A stretch of DNA of 41,251 nucleotides from Helicobacteraceae bacterium (GTDB lineage Bacteria > Campylobacterota > Campylobacteria > Campylobacterales > Sulfurimonadaceae): the NCBI GenBank assembly GCA_027023805.1, contig JALVUF010000020.1, positions 1 through 41,251 on the forward strand, read 5' to 3'. A program made the position numbers and the translations under genes. This document shows positions 15,756 through 25,922 of the stretch, in pieces; the first letter of the stretch is position 1; the number at the start of each line of letters is the position of its first letter. The notes beneath the pieces are model-generated. The model was not told the origin of the DNA, did no database searches, and saw only the letters and a list, made by a program, of their open reading frames with translations.

Positions 15756-16909
15756 TACATCATCTCCTTAACTTTTTCTACCATCTCAGCAGGTGCAATC
15801 GGACGTCCGTTTGCTTTATTAAGCGTAGTAAAATCATCACGTTTGATAATTCTTTCAATCTCTTTTGAATATTGCCCCATATTCAACTCGGTTACAAAGA
15901 TTTTATCTTTAAACTTCTTGCCTATTTCAGCTAGCTTTTTTGCTGGACTAGGCCATAATAAAATTGGTCTAAACATTCCGGCTTTAATACCTTGTGCACG
16001 AAGTTTTTGAACAGCTTCATAAGCACCAAGACCGATTGAACCGTAAGCAATAATACAAATCTCCGCATCATCTAACATGTACTCTTCATAATCAGGCAAA
16101 TCATCTAAGCCATTTTCTTGCGCAGCTACTGTATTGATTTTACCGACTAATCTTTCGATATTAAACTCACACTGAGCAGCATCTTCAGTCGGAAAACCTT
16201 CCGCACCGTGATGCAAGCCTGTTACATGATAACGATATCCCTTAAACATCGGGTTAAGTACAGCCGGTTTATTCATCGGAACATCATACGGTTTATAATC
16301 TTTTGGATCACCGTTAAATGTAGCACGATTAACTATACCTGCTTCTACTTCCTCAATATCTGGCAATATCGCCTTACCGTGCATATGACCGATAGTTTCA
16401 TCAAGTAATATAAAAACAGGAGTCATATACTTCTCAGCTAAATTAAAAGCACGCACCGTCTGTGTATAACATTCAGTTAACGAACCTGCACAAAGCGTAA
16501 CAGATGCATAATCTCCATGCGTCGGATATTGAGCTTGACCAATATCTGCTTGTGATACACGAGTCGGAAGACCGGTTGATGGACCGCCACGCATAACATT
16601 TATTATCACCAATGGAATTTCAGCGATAAAGCCTAATCCTATCTGCTCGGCCTTAAGTGAAATACCGGGACCCGATGTTGCCGTAAATGCTTTCACGCCG
16701 CTCATTGATGCTCCAAGAGCAGATGATATACCTGCTATTTCATCCTCCATCTGTATCGCCACTCCGCCAACTTTTGGCAACAAATCAGATGATACATGCA
16801 TAACTTCTGATGATGGAGTAATCGGATATCCTCCAAAAAATCTAGCACCGGCTTCAATTGCGGCTTTAGCGGCTAGCTCATTGCCGGTTGAAATTACTTC
16901 TCTTGCCAT
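15755..16909 (-). CDS. oorA: 2-oxoglutarate:acceptor oxidoreductase, alpha subunit OorA
   Basis: This 384-residue subunit carries the pyrimidine-binding and transketolase C-terminal-type domains. Clear family segments are GGYPITPSSEVMH, MEDEIAGISSALGASMSG, FTATSGPGISLKAEQIG and RGGPSTGLPTRVSQAD. The last 90 residues form the C-terminal domain (ICIIAYGSIGLGAYEAVQKL). It overlaps oorD and oorB by TAATG at each end, so translation is probably coupled and the subunits made in equal amounts. Confidence 0.96.
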   Translation of the reverse strand: MAREVISTGNELAAKAAIEAGARFFGGYPITPSSEVMHVSSDLLPKVGGVAIQMEDEIAGISSALGASMSGVKAFTATSGPGISLKAEQIGLGFIAEIPLVIINVMRGGPSTGLPTRVSQADIGQAQYPTHGDYASVTLCAGSLTECYTQTVRAFNLAEKYMTPVFILLDETIGHMHGKAILPDIEEVEAGIVNRATFNGDPKDYKPYDVPMNKPAVLNPMFKGYRYHVTGLHHGAEGFPTEDAAQCEFNIERLVGKINTVAAQENGLDDLPDYEEYMLDDAEICIIAYGSIGLGAYEAVQKLRAQGIKAGMFRPILLWPSPAKKLAEIGKKFKDKIFVTELNMGQYSKEIERIIKRDDFTTLNKANGRPIAPAEMVEKVKEMM

Positions 16910-17244
16910 TATCTAACTCCTTTTTCATCAAGTGACATATAATTATTTGATGCAATTTGTTTTTGACGAGCTTTTGCATCATCTGTTAATTTAGCAAACT
17001 TATACTCTTTTTTATCTGCTACATAGATAGCAAAATCCGGACATGAAAGTTCACATTCATTACATCCTATACAAGCCTCTGGATGATCTACAGATATCAT
17101 GGCGCCTAATGTTGATGATGGATCGTAACGCATGCCGAGCACACCTGACGGGCATACAGATACACAAATATCACATGCCTTACAATTATTGGTGTTGACC
17201 CAGACAGGTTGATTTCCCGGATTTACTGTTTGAAATGTTCCCAT
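16909..17244 (-). CDS. oorD: 2-oxoglutarate:acceptor oxidoreductase, ferredoxin-like delta subunit OorD
   Basis: This 111-residue protein has two 4Fe-4S motifs: CKACDICVSVCPSG (about 22-35) and CIGCNECELSCPD (about 58-70). It passes electrons between the catalytic subunits and the carrier. It is the first oor gene, about 70 bp behind sucD, and overlaps oorA by TAATG. Confidence 0.95.
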   Translation of the reverse strand: MGTFQTVNPGNQPVWVNTNNCKACDICVSVCPSGVLGMRYDPSSTLGAMISVDHPEACIGCNECELSCPDFAIYVADKKEYKFAKLTDDAKARQKQIASNNYMSLDEKGVR

Positions 17245-17315
17245 ATATTCTCCTTTTATTTTAAAATGAATTTTGTTAACTAGCAGTATATTAAACTCTT
17301 AATCTTAAAAAAATA

Positions 17316-18188
17316 TTAAGAACCTAAAATTTTAGCAATTGCCTTACCTATATCTGCCGGCGATACAACAACCTCGGCTCCCGCCTCTTTTAGCGCATCC
17401 ATTTTTTCTTTGGCAGTGCCTGCACCTCCGCTAATAATTGCCCCGGCATGCCCCATTCGCTTGCCTTTAGGAGCTGTTTGCCCTGCAATAAAGGCCACTA
17501 CGGGTTTTGTAATATTTTCTTTAATATATTTAGCCGCTTGGATTTCTAGATCGCCGCCAATTTCACCTATCATAACAATCGCCTTAGTTTGCGGATCTTC
17601 TTCAAACATAGCTAGTAGCTGCTTATAAGACAGACCGATAATTGGATCTCCGCCAATACCTACTGCCGTACTAATACCAAAGCCTTCATTACAAACTTGA
17701 TTTGCACCCTCGTATGTCAGTGTTCCACTTTTAGATATCAAACCTACATTACCCTTTTTAAACACCATTCCCGGCATAATACCTATCTTACACTCCTCGG
17801 CCGTAATTATACCCGGACAGTTTGGACCTATAGTTTTCATATTGTGTTTAACAGCATAAGCTTTAGCACTTTGCATATCTTTAACAGGAGCACCTTCAGT
17901 GATAATAACAGCCAATTCAATACCAGCATCAGCAGCTTCCATCACAGCATCACCGACAAATGCCGGCGGTACAAAAATCATACTGACAGTTGCATTTGTT
18001 GCGGCAATGGCTTCTTTGACCGTATTAAAAACAGGTTTTCCTAGATGCGTCTGTCCGCCTTTATTTGGAGTCACGCCTCCAACAATCAATGTTCCATAGT
18101 TTAAACATTGTTCAGCATGAAACGTACCCTCTTTACCGGTAAAACCCTGTACAATTACTTTTGTATCCCTATCTACTAAAATGCTCAT
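17316..18188 (-). CDS. sucD: Succinyl-CoA synthetase, alpha subunit
   Basis: This 290-residue subunit interconverts succinyl-CoA and succinate with nucleotide phosphorylation. The CoA-binding Rossmann part opens with [40 protein letters not shown] follows, and the active-site phospho-His region is [14 protein letters not shown] (about 244-257). The length is normal. AAAGGAG inside the end of sucC serves as ribosome binding site, with a 3-bp gap between the genes. Confidence 0.96.
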   Translation of the reverse strand: MSILVDRDTKVIVQGFTGKEGTFHAEQCLNYGTLIVGGVTPNKGGQTHLGKPVFNTVKEAIAATNATVSMIFVPPAFVGDAVMEAADAGIELAVIITEGAPVKDMQSAKAYAVKHNMKTIGPNCPGIITAEECKIGIMPGMVFKKGNVGLISKSGTLTYEGANQVCNEGFGISTAVGIGGDPIIGLSYKQLLAMFEEDPQTKAIVMIGEIGGDLEIQAAKYIKENITKPVVAFIAGQTAPKGKRMGHAGAIISGGAGTAKEKMDALKEAGAEVVVSPADIGKAIAKILGS

Positions 18189-18191
18189 AAA

Positions 18192-19364
18192 TTATTCTCC
18201 TTTTGCCGCTGCAACTGCTTTAGCAGCACCGTCTGCCAAATCATTTGCCACTATTACATTTTTAATTTTAGCATTAGCCAATATTTCTGATGCCTCATTA
18301 GCATTTGTACCGTCTAGTCTTACGATAACTGGCACATGTACATCAACCATGGTTGTTGCTTCTAAAATACCATTGGCAATTCTATCGCATCTTACAATTC
18401 CACCGAAAATATTAACAAAAATAGCTTTTACATTTGAATTTTTCAAAATAATTTCAAACCCTTTTGCGACAGTTTGAGCATTCGCTTTTCCGCCGACATC
18501 AAGAAAATTTGCCGGTGTTCCTCCCATATAATTTATAGTATCCATAGTTCCCATAGCAAGCCCTGCCCCGTTAACCATACATCCTATTTCACCATCGAGA
18601 CTAACATATGACAAACCATATTGACTTGCTTCTCTCTCATCGGGATCTTCTTCTGAAATATCGCGCATATCCTCAATCTCAGGATGGCGACCCAATGCTG
18701 AATCATCAAAACTCATCTTGCCGTCAAGCGCTAAAAAATCACCACTGCCTGTTTTTATTAAAGGATTTATCTCAATAAGCTCTGCATCATTATCCATATA
18801 TACTGTATATACTTTAGACGCAAAATTAATAAACTTTTTCTGCTGCGCGGGGTCAGTAATGCCTAAACCATAAACTAATTCCCGTCCATGAAAGCCCTGA
18901 AAACCGATAGTAGGATCAACAGCTACTTTAATAATTTTATCAGGTGTCTCTTGTGCAACTTTTTCTATCTCCATACCACCTTCGGTAGAAGCCATGATAA
19001 CAGGCATCTCTTTTGCACGATCTAAAACAACGCCAAGATAAAATTCATCTTTTATGTCGGCGCCCTCTTCAATATACACCTTATGAACTCTTCTTCCCTG
19101 GGGACCTGTTTGATGAGTTACAAGATTCATGCCCAATATTTCACTTGCTAATTGTCTGACCTCTTCTATAGAATGTGCCAACTTCACACCACCGCCAAGA
19201 CCACGACCTCCGGCATGTATTTGTGCTTTTACTACCCAAACACTGCCTCCTAATTCAGCCGCATTAGCCGCCGCTTGATCCGGTGTATTGGCAACAATAC
19301 CTCTTGGTGTAGGCACATTATACTTTGCAAAAATCTGTTTTGCTTGATATTCATGTATATTCAT
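18192..19364 (-). CDS. sucC: Succinyl-CoA synthetase, beta subunit (ADP/GDP-forming)
   Basis: This 390-residue ATP-grasp subunit starts with the typical MNIHEYQAKQIFAKYNVP. It continues with VVKAQIHAGGRGLGGGVKLA and, in the nucleotide domain, ELIEINPLI. The CoA-ligase domain has GGTPANFLDVGGKANA and FVNIFGGIVRCDRIA. It pairs with sucD directly downstream. It lies 26 bp behind fumC in the same operon. Confidence 0.97.
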   Translation of the reverse strand: MNIHEYQAKQIFAKYNVPTPRGIVANTPDQAAANAAELGGSVWVVKAQIHAGGRGLGGGVKLAHSIEEVRQLASEILGMNLVTHQTGPQGRRVHKVYIEEGADIKDEFYLGVVLDRAKEMPVIMASTEGGMEIEKVAQETPDKIIKVAVDPTIGFQGFHGRELVYGLGITDPAQQKKFINFASKVYTVYMDNDAELIEINPLIKTGSGDFLALDGKMSFDDSALGRHPEIEDMRDISEEDPDEREASQYGLSYVSLDGEIGCMVNGAGLAMGTMDTINYMGGTPANFLDVGGKANAQTVAKGFEIILKNSNVKAIFVNIFGGIVRCDRIANGILEATTMVDVHVPVIVRLDGTNANEASEILANAKIKNVIVANDLADGAAKAVAAAKGE

Positions 19365-19390
19365 ATATGTATCTCCTTAAATTAATTAAA

Positions 19391-20782
19391 TTATTTTGTC
19401 GGCTTAATCATGTTTTTTGGTACAACATACCTATCAAATTCTTCTGCAGTTAAAAAACCTAGCTTAATGGCTTCTTCTTTTAAGGTCGTACCATTTTGAT
19501 GAGCAGTTTTAGCAATTTTAGCTGAATTTTCATATCCTATATGAGGATTAAGCGCGGTAACTAGCATTAATGAATCATGAAGATAATGATCTATTTTATC
19601 AAGATTGGCTTTAATGCCTATTGCTGCATGATCGTTAAACGATACTATAGAGTCAGCTAAAAGTCTTGATGACTGCAAGAAATTGTATGCAATAACAGGT
19701 TTAAATACATTTAATTCAAAATTACCTTGGCTAGCAGCAAAACCGATTGTCGCATCATTACCCATAACTTGACATGCAACCATAGTAACGGCTTCGCTTT
19801 GTGTAGGATTCACCTTACCGGGCATAATAGAACTTCCCGGCTCGTTTGCAGGTATTTCAATCTCGCCTAAACCGCATCGTGGACCACTTGCCAGCCATCT
19901 CACATCATTGGCAATTTTCATCATATCTGCCGCAAGCGCTTTTAAGGCACCGTGGGCAAATACAAGCGCATCATGCGATGTTAGTGCATGAAATTTATTT
20001 GGAGCAGTTATAAACTGATGCTCTGTTAATTCTGAGAGCTTCTTAGCGACACGCTCACCTAGCTCAGGATGTGCATTAAGCCCTGTTCCTACAGCTGTTC
20101 CGCCAATGGCCAATTCCCTAACTGGATCTAGTGCGACCCTGATCATGCTTTCACATTTATTGAGCATTTCTGCCCAACCGCTTATCTCCTGTCCCAGCGT
20201 AATAGGCGTAGCATCTTGAAGGTGTGTTCTGCCTATCTTTACCACATCTTTAAATTCTATACTTTTTTCATTGAGAGTATTTTTAAGTTTAACGATTGCG
20301 GGAAGTAATCTTTCTTCAATAGAGATTACAGACGCTACATGTAAAGCAGTCGGATACGTATCATTGGAACTTTGTGATTTATTAACATCATCATTTGGAT
20401 GAACTAGCTTCTGTGTTTTATAATCACCGCCTAAAATCTCTGTGGCTCTATTTGCCAGAACTTCATTATTGTTCATGTTAGATTGAGTTCCTGAGCCTGT
20501 CTGCCAGACGACAAGAGGGTAATTACCATCTAATTTTCCAGCCAACATCTCATCTGCAGCCCTGGCAATTGCATCAGCTTTTTTTGCATCTAACTTTCCT
20601 AAATCCTTATTAACCAGTGCTACAGCTTTTTTCAAATATGAAAATGCACGAGTTATTTCATACGGCATAGTCTCTTCGCCTATCTTAAAGTTCTCAACAG
20701 AGCGTTGTGTTTGTGCGCCCCAATATGCATCATATGGAACTTCGATCTCTCCCATAGTGTCTTTTTCTATTCTAGTTTTCAT
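19391..20782 (-). CDS. fumC: Fumarate hydratase, class II
   Basis: This 463-residue enzyme interconverts malate and fumarate without an iron-sulfur cluster. It has [20 protein letters not shown] at the start, [20 protein letters not shown] and the superfamily signature [15 protein letters not shown]. The active-site His/Lys region [16 protein letters not shown] is intact. Its start overlaps the mdh stop by ATGA. In Campylobacter the mdh-sucC junction is direct, and some related autotrophs carry class I fumarase genes here, so the class II gene in this slot is a lineage mark. Confidence 0.97.
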   Translation of the reverse strand: MKTRIEKDTMGEIEVPYDAYWGAQTQRSVENFKIGEETMPYEITRAFSYLKKAVALVNKDLGKLDAKKADAIARAADEMLAGKLDGNYPLVVWQTGSGTQSNMNNNEVLANRATEILGGDYKTQKLVHPNDDVNKSQSSNDTYPTALHVASVISIEERLLPAIVKLKNTLNEKSIEFKDVVKIGRTHLQDATPITLGQEISGWAEMLNKCESMIRVALDPVRELAIGGTAVGTGLNAHPELGERVAKKLSELTEHQFITAPNKFHALTSHDALVFAHGALKALAADMMKIANDVRWLASGPRCGLGEIEIPANEPGSSIMPGKVNPTQSEAVTMVACQVMGNDATIGFAASQGNFELNVFKPVIAYNFLQSSRLLADSIVSFNDHAAIGIKANLDKIDHYLHDSLMLVTALNPHIGYENSAKIAKTAHQNGTTLKEEAIKLGFLTAEEFDRYVVPKNMIKPTK

Positions 20783-21744
20783 TTTGTACTATTCTCCTTA
20801 AAAAAATTGTTTTGATTTAACGTATCTATCAATCTTGAAACCGAAGCACACGACTTACTAAACATCTGTTTTTCTTTTTCATCCAATGTTATTTCAATAA
20901 TTTTCTCAGCTCCATTAGAACCGAGCATAGTCGGAACCCCTGAGACAATATCCTCATAACCATACTCACCGTCTAGTGCAACAGCACATGGATATATCTG
21001 CTTAGTATCTTTTAAAATTGCTTCGACCATGATGCTAGTTGATTTTGCCGGCGCATAATATGCGGAGGCATTTTTAAGATAATTTACAATTTCTGCGCCG
21101 CCATGACGAGTTCTAGTTACAACCTCAACTATCTCTTCTTCACTGAGCAGATCCGTAAGAGGTACTCCGGCGACCGTTGAATATCTTGGCAAAGGCACCA
21201 TATCATCACCATGTCCACCCATAACAGAAGCCCTGATTTGACCACCGCCATATCCTAATTTCTCCTGTATAAATGCGGCCATTCTTGAACTGTCCAACAC
21301 TCCGGCCATACCGATAACTTTACTGCGATTAAAACCACTCTCTTTAAGTGCAACATATGTCATAGCATCTAATGGATTTGATACCATGATTATAACTGCA
21401 TTAGGAGAATACTTTGCAACCCCCCTAACCACTTCTTTTGTAATATGTGCATTAACCATCAATAAATCATCACGACTCATACCAGGCATCCTGGGACTTC
21501 CTGCCGTTACTACTACAACATCACAATTTGTCAGCTCAGACATATCCTCTGCAACTGTTACGACCGTATGCGAACGAACGGCAGAAGCAGCTTGACTCAT
21601 ATCAAGCGCCTTGCCTTTTGCAATATCTATTTTATTGTCTCGTAAAATAATCTCGTGGCAAGAACCGCGAACTGCCAACGAATACGCGACAGTTGCTCCA
21701 ACATTACCGGCACCGATAATACCGACTCTTTTTCCTTGATTCAC
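20779..21744 (-). CDS. mdh: Malate dehydrogenase (LDH-like type)
   Basis: This 321-residue NAD-dependent enzyme interconverts malate and oxaloacetate. The NAD-binding loop is [20 protein letters not shown]. The substrate loop is [28 protein letters not shown] follows, and the catalytic His is in [14 protein letters not shown]. The start is GTG, with AAGGGAG at good spacing. It opens the operon that runs to oorC, and fumC overlaps its end by ATGA. Confidence 0.96.
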   Translation of the reverse strand: MNQGKRVGIIGAGNVGATVAYSLAVRGSCHEIILRDNKIDIAKGKALDMSQAASAVRSHTVVTVAEDMSELTNCDVVVVTAGSPRMPGMSRDDLLMVNAHITKEVVRGVAKYSPNAVIIMVSNPLDAMTYVALKESGFNRSKVIGMAGVLDSSRMAAFIQEKLGYGGGQIRASVMGGHGDDMVPLPRYSTVAGVPLTDLLSEEEIVEVVTRTRHGGAEIVNYLKNASAYYAPAKSTSIMVEAILKDTKQIYPCAVALDGEYGYEDIVSGVPTMLGSNGAEKIIEITLDEKEKQMFSKSCASVSRLIDTLNQNNFFKENSTK

Positions 21745-21795
21745 GCCAACTCCCTTGTTTTATAAATCATCTATAAAAATTAATAGTTTGTAGTT

Positions 21796-21804
21796 CTTAT
21801 AATA
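21796..21804 (-). promoter_or_regulatory. Candidate -10 region of the mdh-fumC-sucCD-oorDABC operon
   Basis: The minus strand reads TATTATAAG about 52-60 bp before the GTG start, in an A/T-rich gap of 122 bp behind mltG. There is no clear -35, and read-through from mltG is possible. Confidence 0.35.
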
Positions 21805-21866
21805 ACACTAACAAAGTTAATATCTTTTAAGCTTTGTGCTAGATTGTAAAAAGTTTAAATAATGTT

Positions 21867-22808
21867 TCATTTTGTAGCATTTTTGATGTTATGTATGTGT
21901 GTAGAAAAGTTACAACTAAAGAAAAACTTCCCATTTTTAGCAGTCACAAAATATAAATATGATGTTTTAGCCGAAAAAACTGCGGCAGTTATTGCATTTA
22001 CGCCGACATTACATATGGGGTATTTTGGTAGCCCTACATGTAAATAGGTATTGTATGAAGTATGATCAGTTTTTATTCTTTGCGGTGTTATTATTTTATG
22101 TGAATATATTCCATAATTTAAGGCTCCATCCATTTGCAGCGGCATATGTCTTTTTAGCCTGTTGTGAATAACTGAACTAACTAAAGACATCTGTTGCCCA
22201 GGCATAGCTTCTTTTTGAATTATCGATGCAATGATTAGATATCTTACCCACTGTTTTTGATTGTAATGTCCCAACAATTTGTATGACAACCTTTTCATTT
22301 GTATATCGGACTCATGCAGTAACAGCAATACAAGACTTTTAGCATCAATACCCATAGGAACACTATATGTATTGGGAACTAAAATTCCCTCCGGTTCATA
22401 TGCATAGCGACGATAAAACATTTGCAGTTTATCATCTTTTAAATGCAGTTGTCTAGAGAGTTGCTTTAAAAACATCACAGTGGTCTCACCCGGTATTAAT
22501 GTTATATTACATTTTGCGGCTTTAGCATGCGATATTGCAAACAAAAAATCTGCTTTTGTAAGATCTGTACTATTTAAATCTATCCATCCGTGTTGCGGCG
22601 AGCCAAACAGTCTTAAGATATAGCTATCTAGCTTTGTGATGTTATTATTGTTGTGTTTTAACTGTGTTATAATTTTATCAATTGAACCATTTGGTATATA
22701 AATAATTTGTTTAGTACGCACATTCATATTTAGGTAATACATGAAAGATATAAATATAAAAAACATAATTGCAAAGATGTATTCTGTAATTCTTAGCTTT
22801 TTTTTCAT
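21867..22808 (-). CDS. mltG: Endolytic peptidoglycan transglycosylase MltG (YceG-like)
   Basis: This inner-membrane enzyme cuts nascent glycan strands. The protein has about 313 residues: one N-terminal membrane helix (YIFAIMFFIFISFMYYLNM), LysM-like and catalytic YceG domains. The active-site stretch IIASIIQKEAMPGQQMSLVS carries the catalytic Glu, then VIHNRLKRHMPLQMDGALNY. YLHVGLPKYPICNVGVNAI is also typical. I chose the ATG at 22808 (MKKKLRITEY), because a start at 22907 would add a leader lying wholly inside the divergent gene. Even so the two genes overlap head to head by 68 bp. A TATAAT box at 22899-22904 (minus) could be its promoter. Confidence 0.92.
   Translation of the reverse strand: MKKKLRITEYIFAIMFFIFISFMYYLNMNVRTKQIIYIPNGSIDKIITQLKHNNNNITKLDSYILRLFGSPQHGWIDLNSTDLTKADFLFAISHAKAAKCNITLIPGETTVMFLKQLSRQLHLKDDKLQMFYRRYAYEPEGILVPNTYSVPMGIDAKSLVLLLLHESDIQMKRLSYKLLGHYNQKQWVRYLIIASIIQKEAMPGQQMSLVSSVIHNRLKRHMPLQMDGALNYGIYSHKIITPQRIKTDHTSYNTYLHVGLPKYPICNVGVNAITAAVFSAKTSYLYFVTAKNGKFFFSCNFSTHIHNIKNATK
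22645..22673 (+). promoter_or_regulatory. Candidate promoter of the AsmA-like gene, inside mltG
   Basis: TTATTG (22645-22650) and TATAAT (22668-22673) are separated by exactly 17 bp, with TGTGT just before the -10 box. The promoter lies in the mltG coding region, about 68 bp before the downstream ATG. Confidence 0.5.
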
Positions 22809-25800
22809 TTTAATTTTATCTCTTTTTTTATTATTTGGCTTACTGCTGCATGGTATTAAAATAGATAATCTATATCTTACGCACTTAAAAATCCAACAAT
22901 TATACATAAAATGGGATAAAGGGCTGATTGTAACAGCAGAGAAACTCTCTATACAGAAAAATCAGCATATCACCTCTGTTTCAAACAAATCATATATGCA
23001 CGATATATTTGTCGGCGTGCACTATTTGCAACAACTCTCAGATATACTTAAAAAAGTCTCTATTAAAGATTTTAGATTTAATAACACACACTCTATTATC
23101 CATTACAATATAAACAAGCCAAGCTTTGTAGATGTCACATCCTCGCAATGGTTACTAAAAAGCGTAATAAAAACGAAACATAGAAATATTGATATACATA
23201 TAGTAAAACTGATTAATCAAAAACGAGGTATCAGTATTTCCGGGAATATCACACTAAAGCGCAGTGACAAAAGTTTAAATGCAAAGCTTATAGCTAAATT
23301 GGATTCCAATATCTCACTCTTACTATCACTTAATATCAAAAAAAATATCTTGACATACAGACTCTTTAGTAAACATAACATAACCAATATACAAAAAATT
23401 TTACATGACTTTACTATACCAAAATCTATAGCGCCTTGGATTTTTGAGAATGCTTTACATGTAAAAAGTATCACACTGCATAACTTTCAAGGACATGTGA
23501 ATCTAAACAATCCGACTAACGCCTTTAAACAACTATCACTCAATATGGATTTTAATCAAATGAGTTATAAGTTTGATAAAAATCTAGCATCTATCGTGTC
23601 GCCAAAAACAGTATTAACTATACAAAACGGTATTATAAAGATATATCCACAAAATGCGATATTTCTAAATCAATCCCTGCAAAAAAGCTGGTTATATATA
23701 AACCCTCTTGGTGTGGACCCGCTAATAGGAATCTATATACTTGGTAATTTGCAGCTAAGTAAACAATTAAATTCTTTACTTAAATATTACAACATACAAA
23801 TACCTTTCATCCAAAGTAAGTCAAAAACTCATACATATCTTCAGTTAATGCTACATCTTCATAATTTTCACATAAATGCACAAGGAGTATTTAGCACAAA
23901 AAACTCTTTATTTAATTATCGCGGTCATACGGTATATGTTCCTGTGGCAAATCTTTCTTTAAATAACAATCTTATGAATATAAACCAGCTGACAATTACG
24001 GATGATAACAACACTAAAGCCAATATGGTCGGTAAAATAAACTTTAAACAACAAACAGCAGATATCACATGTAAAATAGATAGGCTCCGTTATAATATAG
24101 GCAAACACTACATTGCTCTTAAAACAAATCCGTTAATACTTACATATACAAAAAATCCATTTTACTCAAAAGTTAATATCCCATCATCTGTTTGGATCTA
24201 CCATAAACAATTGATCATGCTAAAAAAAGTCTCTCTACCAATCAATGTAAACACCGGTCAAATATCTATACCACACACAATAATAAATATAAATAACAAT
24301 ATAAAATTCTTTCTTAAAGGCCATATAAATATACAAAAAAAAATAGGTAAAATTAATTTAAATCTAATCAAGTTTAAATTTCATTCTATAAAATTAAATC
24401 AGATTAATCTTCCGTTACGATTTAATTACAACCGCTTTGTAACACTTGCTAGTACCAATTTAAGCAGATGGGCAGTAGGAGATAAAAATATCACTTTGGG
24501 TCATGCATCAATACAGCTAAAGGAAAATAAAATCTTTATTCGGCCCGTTAAATTAACAGCAGATAAAAATATCTCTGCAAAAATCAGTGCCATATATAAT
24601 TTTACGGATAAAACAGGCAACTTGTATATACAAAAATTAGTGCTTGGCAATCCAGTATTTAATCAAATACTGCATGATAAACATTCTATTTCTTTAAAAT
24701 TAATGGACAAAAATCATATTATGCATCTGTATTCAAAACAATTTGGTGCTGATATATCTTTATACCCTCATTATTGGAAGGCAAATCTAAACTTATCAAA
24801 ACTTGCACACTTTGTATCCCCATTACAACAATATAGTCTAACTCGTGGCTATTTGAGTATTTCTTCAAAAAACAATACGCTGTTTTTATTGCATGGCTCT
24901 GTTTATTTTCCATATCCGATTATCATAGAACATACTAAAAAAATCCATAACTATAATATAACAGGCAGTTACAACAAACTCTCACAAGCTCTACACTTAA
25001 AAATAAACAGTCGCATAAACATCCTCATAAACAAGCAAATTCATATATCTTCACCTAGCACCAACGTTAACATATTGGCACTTATATCTTTTTTTAAATC
25101 ACATCAGTTTAAATCAAAAGCCGAGTCTAAGGCCATGTATATAACATTAAATAATGGATATTTATATGCCGGCAAAAACAGAAGAATTTTATTTGATAAT
25201 CTTCAAATTTTATATATCAACTCTATTGCGACGGCAATTTTGACATACAAAAATGCAAAGGCAAATCTAAAACTAAACTCACGTGGACACTTCGACCTTT
25301 TTGGTGCAAAATTTAATGATAATTTTATAAATCATATTTTTACAACTTCTGAATTATCTGGCGGAACTTTGTCTTTTGCGCTCAGAGGAGATCTCTCAAA
25401 CTATGACGGACTGATCGAAATAAAAGGCGCCACATTAAAGAATTACACTATTTTAAACAACATATTAGCTTTTATCAACACCGTACCGGCGCTAACATCA
25501 TTTTCCCTGCCCAATTATTCTACTAAAGGATTGCCTACGCAAAAAATGTATTGTGCTTTTAATAATAAAAACAATATATTAACATTAAAAGAGATAGCTT
25601 TGAGTTCTAAAAAACTAAATATATACGGCAAAGGAAAAGTTGATTTAAAAACCAGAAAACTAAATATTGCTTTAAATCTTAAGACCAATATAGCCTCAAC
25701 GCTATCTAAAATCCCGTTAGTAGGCTATATTTTATTTAATAAAAATAGTATCTCTACATCTTTAAAAATAACCGGTACCATAGATAAGCCAAAGATTCAA

Positions 25801-25911
25801 ACCAGCGTGGCAAAGGATATTATATTAGCACCGTTTAATATAATCAAGCGAACTTTTTTATCACCTTTTGAACTTGTTATGCCTAAAAAAAATTTTAACA
25901 ATCTATTTTAG
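22741..25911 (+). CDS. AsmA/YhdP-like envelope protein (large periplasmic bridge protein)
   Basis: This 1056-residue protein has one N-terminal membrane helix (about 15-37). A very long periplasmic part follows, rich in alternating hydrophobic and polar strands. The last 200 residues match the AsmA/YhdP C-terminal pattern: LSGGTLSFALRGDLSNYDG, GATLKNYTILNNILAFINTV, and STSLKITGTIDKPKIQTS. Members of this family are thought to form grooved rods that help phospholipids reach the outer membrane. AGG precedes the ATG. A second ATG 12 codons on is possible. It diverges from mltG and converges on the LolC/E-type gene with only 11 bp between the stops. Confidence 0.85.
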   Translation: MKDINIKNIIAKMYSVILSFFFILILSLFLLFGLLLHGIKIDNLYLTHLKIQQLYIKWDKGLIVTAEKLSIQKNQHITSVSNKSYMHDIFVGVHYLQQLSDILKKVSIKDFRFNNTHSIIHYNINKPSFVDVTSSQWLLKSVIKTKHRNIDIHIVKLINQKRGISISGNITLKRSDKSLNAKLIAKLDSNISLLLSLNIKKNILTYRLFSKHNITNIQKILHDFTIPKSIAPWIFENALHVKSITLHNFQGHVNLNNPTNAFKQLSLNMDFNQMSYKFDKNLASIVSPKTVLTIQNGIIKIYPQNAIFLNQSLQKSWLYINPLGVDPLIGIYILGNLQLSKQLNSLLKYYNIQIPFIQSKSKTHTYLQLMLHLHNFHINAQGVFSTKNSLFNYRGHTVYVPVANLSLNNNLMNINQLTITDDNNTKANMVGKINFKQQTADITCKIDRLRYNIGKHYIALKTNPLILTYTKNPFYSKVNIPSSVWIYHKQLIMLKKVSLPINVNTGQISIPHTIININNNIKFFLKGHINIQKKIGKINLNLIKFKFHSIKLNQINLPLRFNYNRFVTLASTNLSRWAVGDKNITLGHASIQLKENKIFIRPVKLTADKNISAKISAIYNFTDKTGNLYIQKLVLGNPVFNQILHDKHSISLKLMDKNHIMHLYSKQFGADISLYPHYWKANLNLSKLAHFVSPLQQYSLTRGYLSISSKNNTLFLLHGSVYFPYPIIIEHTKKIHNYNITGSYNKLSQALHLKINSRINILINKQIHISSPSTNVNILALISFFKSHQFKSKAESKAMYITLNNGYLYAGKNRRILFDNLQILYINSIATAILTYKNAKANLKLNSRGHFDLFGAKFNDNFINHIFTTSELSGGTLSFALRGDLSNYDGLIEIKGATLKNYTILNNILAFINTVPALTSFSLPNYSTKGLPTQKMYCAFNNKNNILTLKEIALSSKKLNIYGKGKVDLKTRKLNIALNLKTNIASTLSKIPLVGYILFNKNSISTSLKITGTIDKPKIQTSVAKDIILAPFNIIKRTFLSPFELVMPKKNFNNLF

Positions 25912-25922
25912 GCATAAATATT

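Noticed and set aside
14335-21744. Claim of a reductive (CO2-fixing) citric acid cycle
   Set aside because: The enzymes here work in both directions and the deciding gene, ATP-citrate lyase, is not in the window.
22809-22907. MltG start at 22907
   Set aside because: The extra 33 residues lie wholly inside the divergent AsmA-like gene, look unlike MltG, and push the membrane helix inward; the ATG at 22808 is better.
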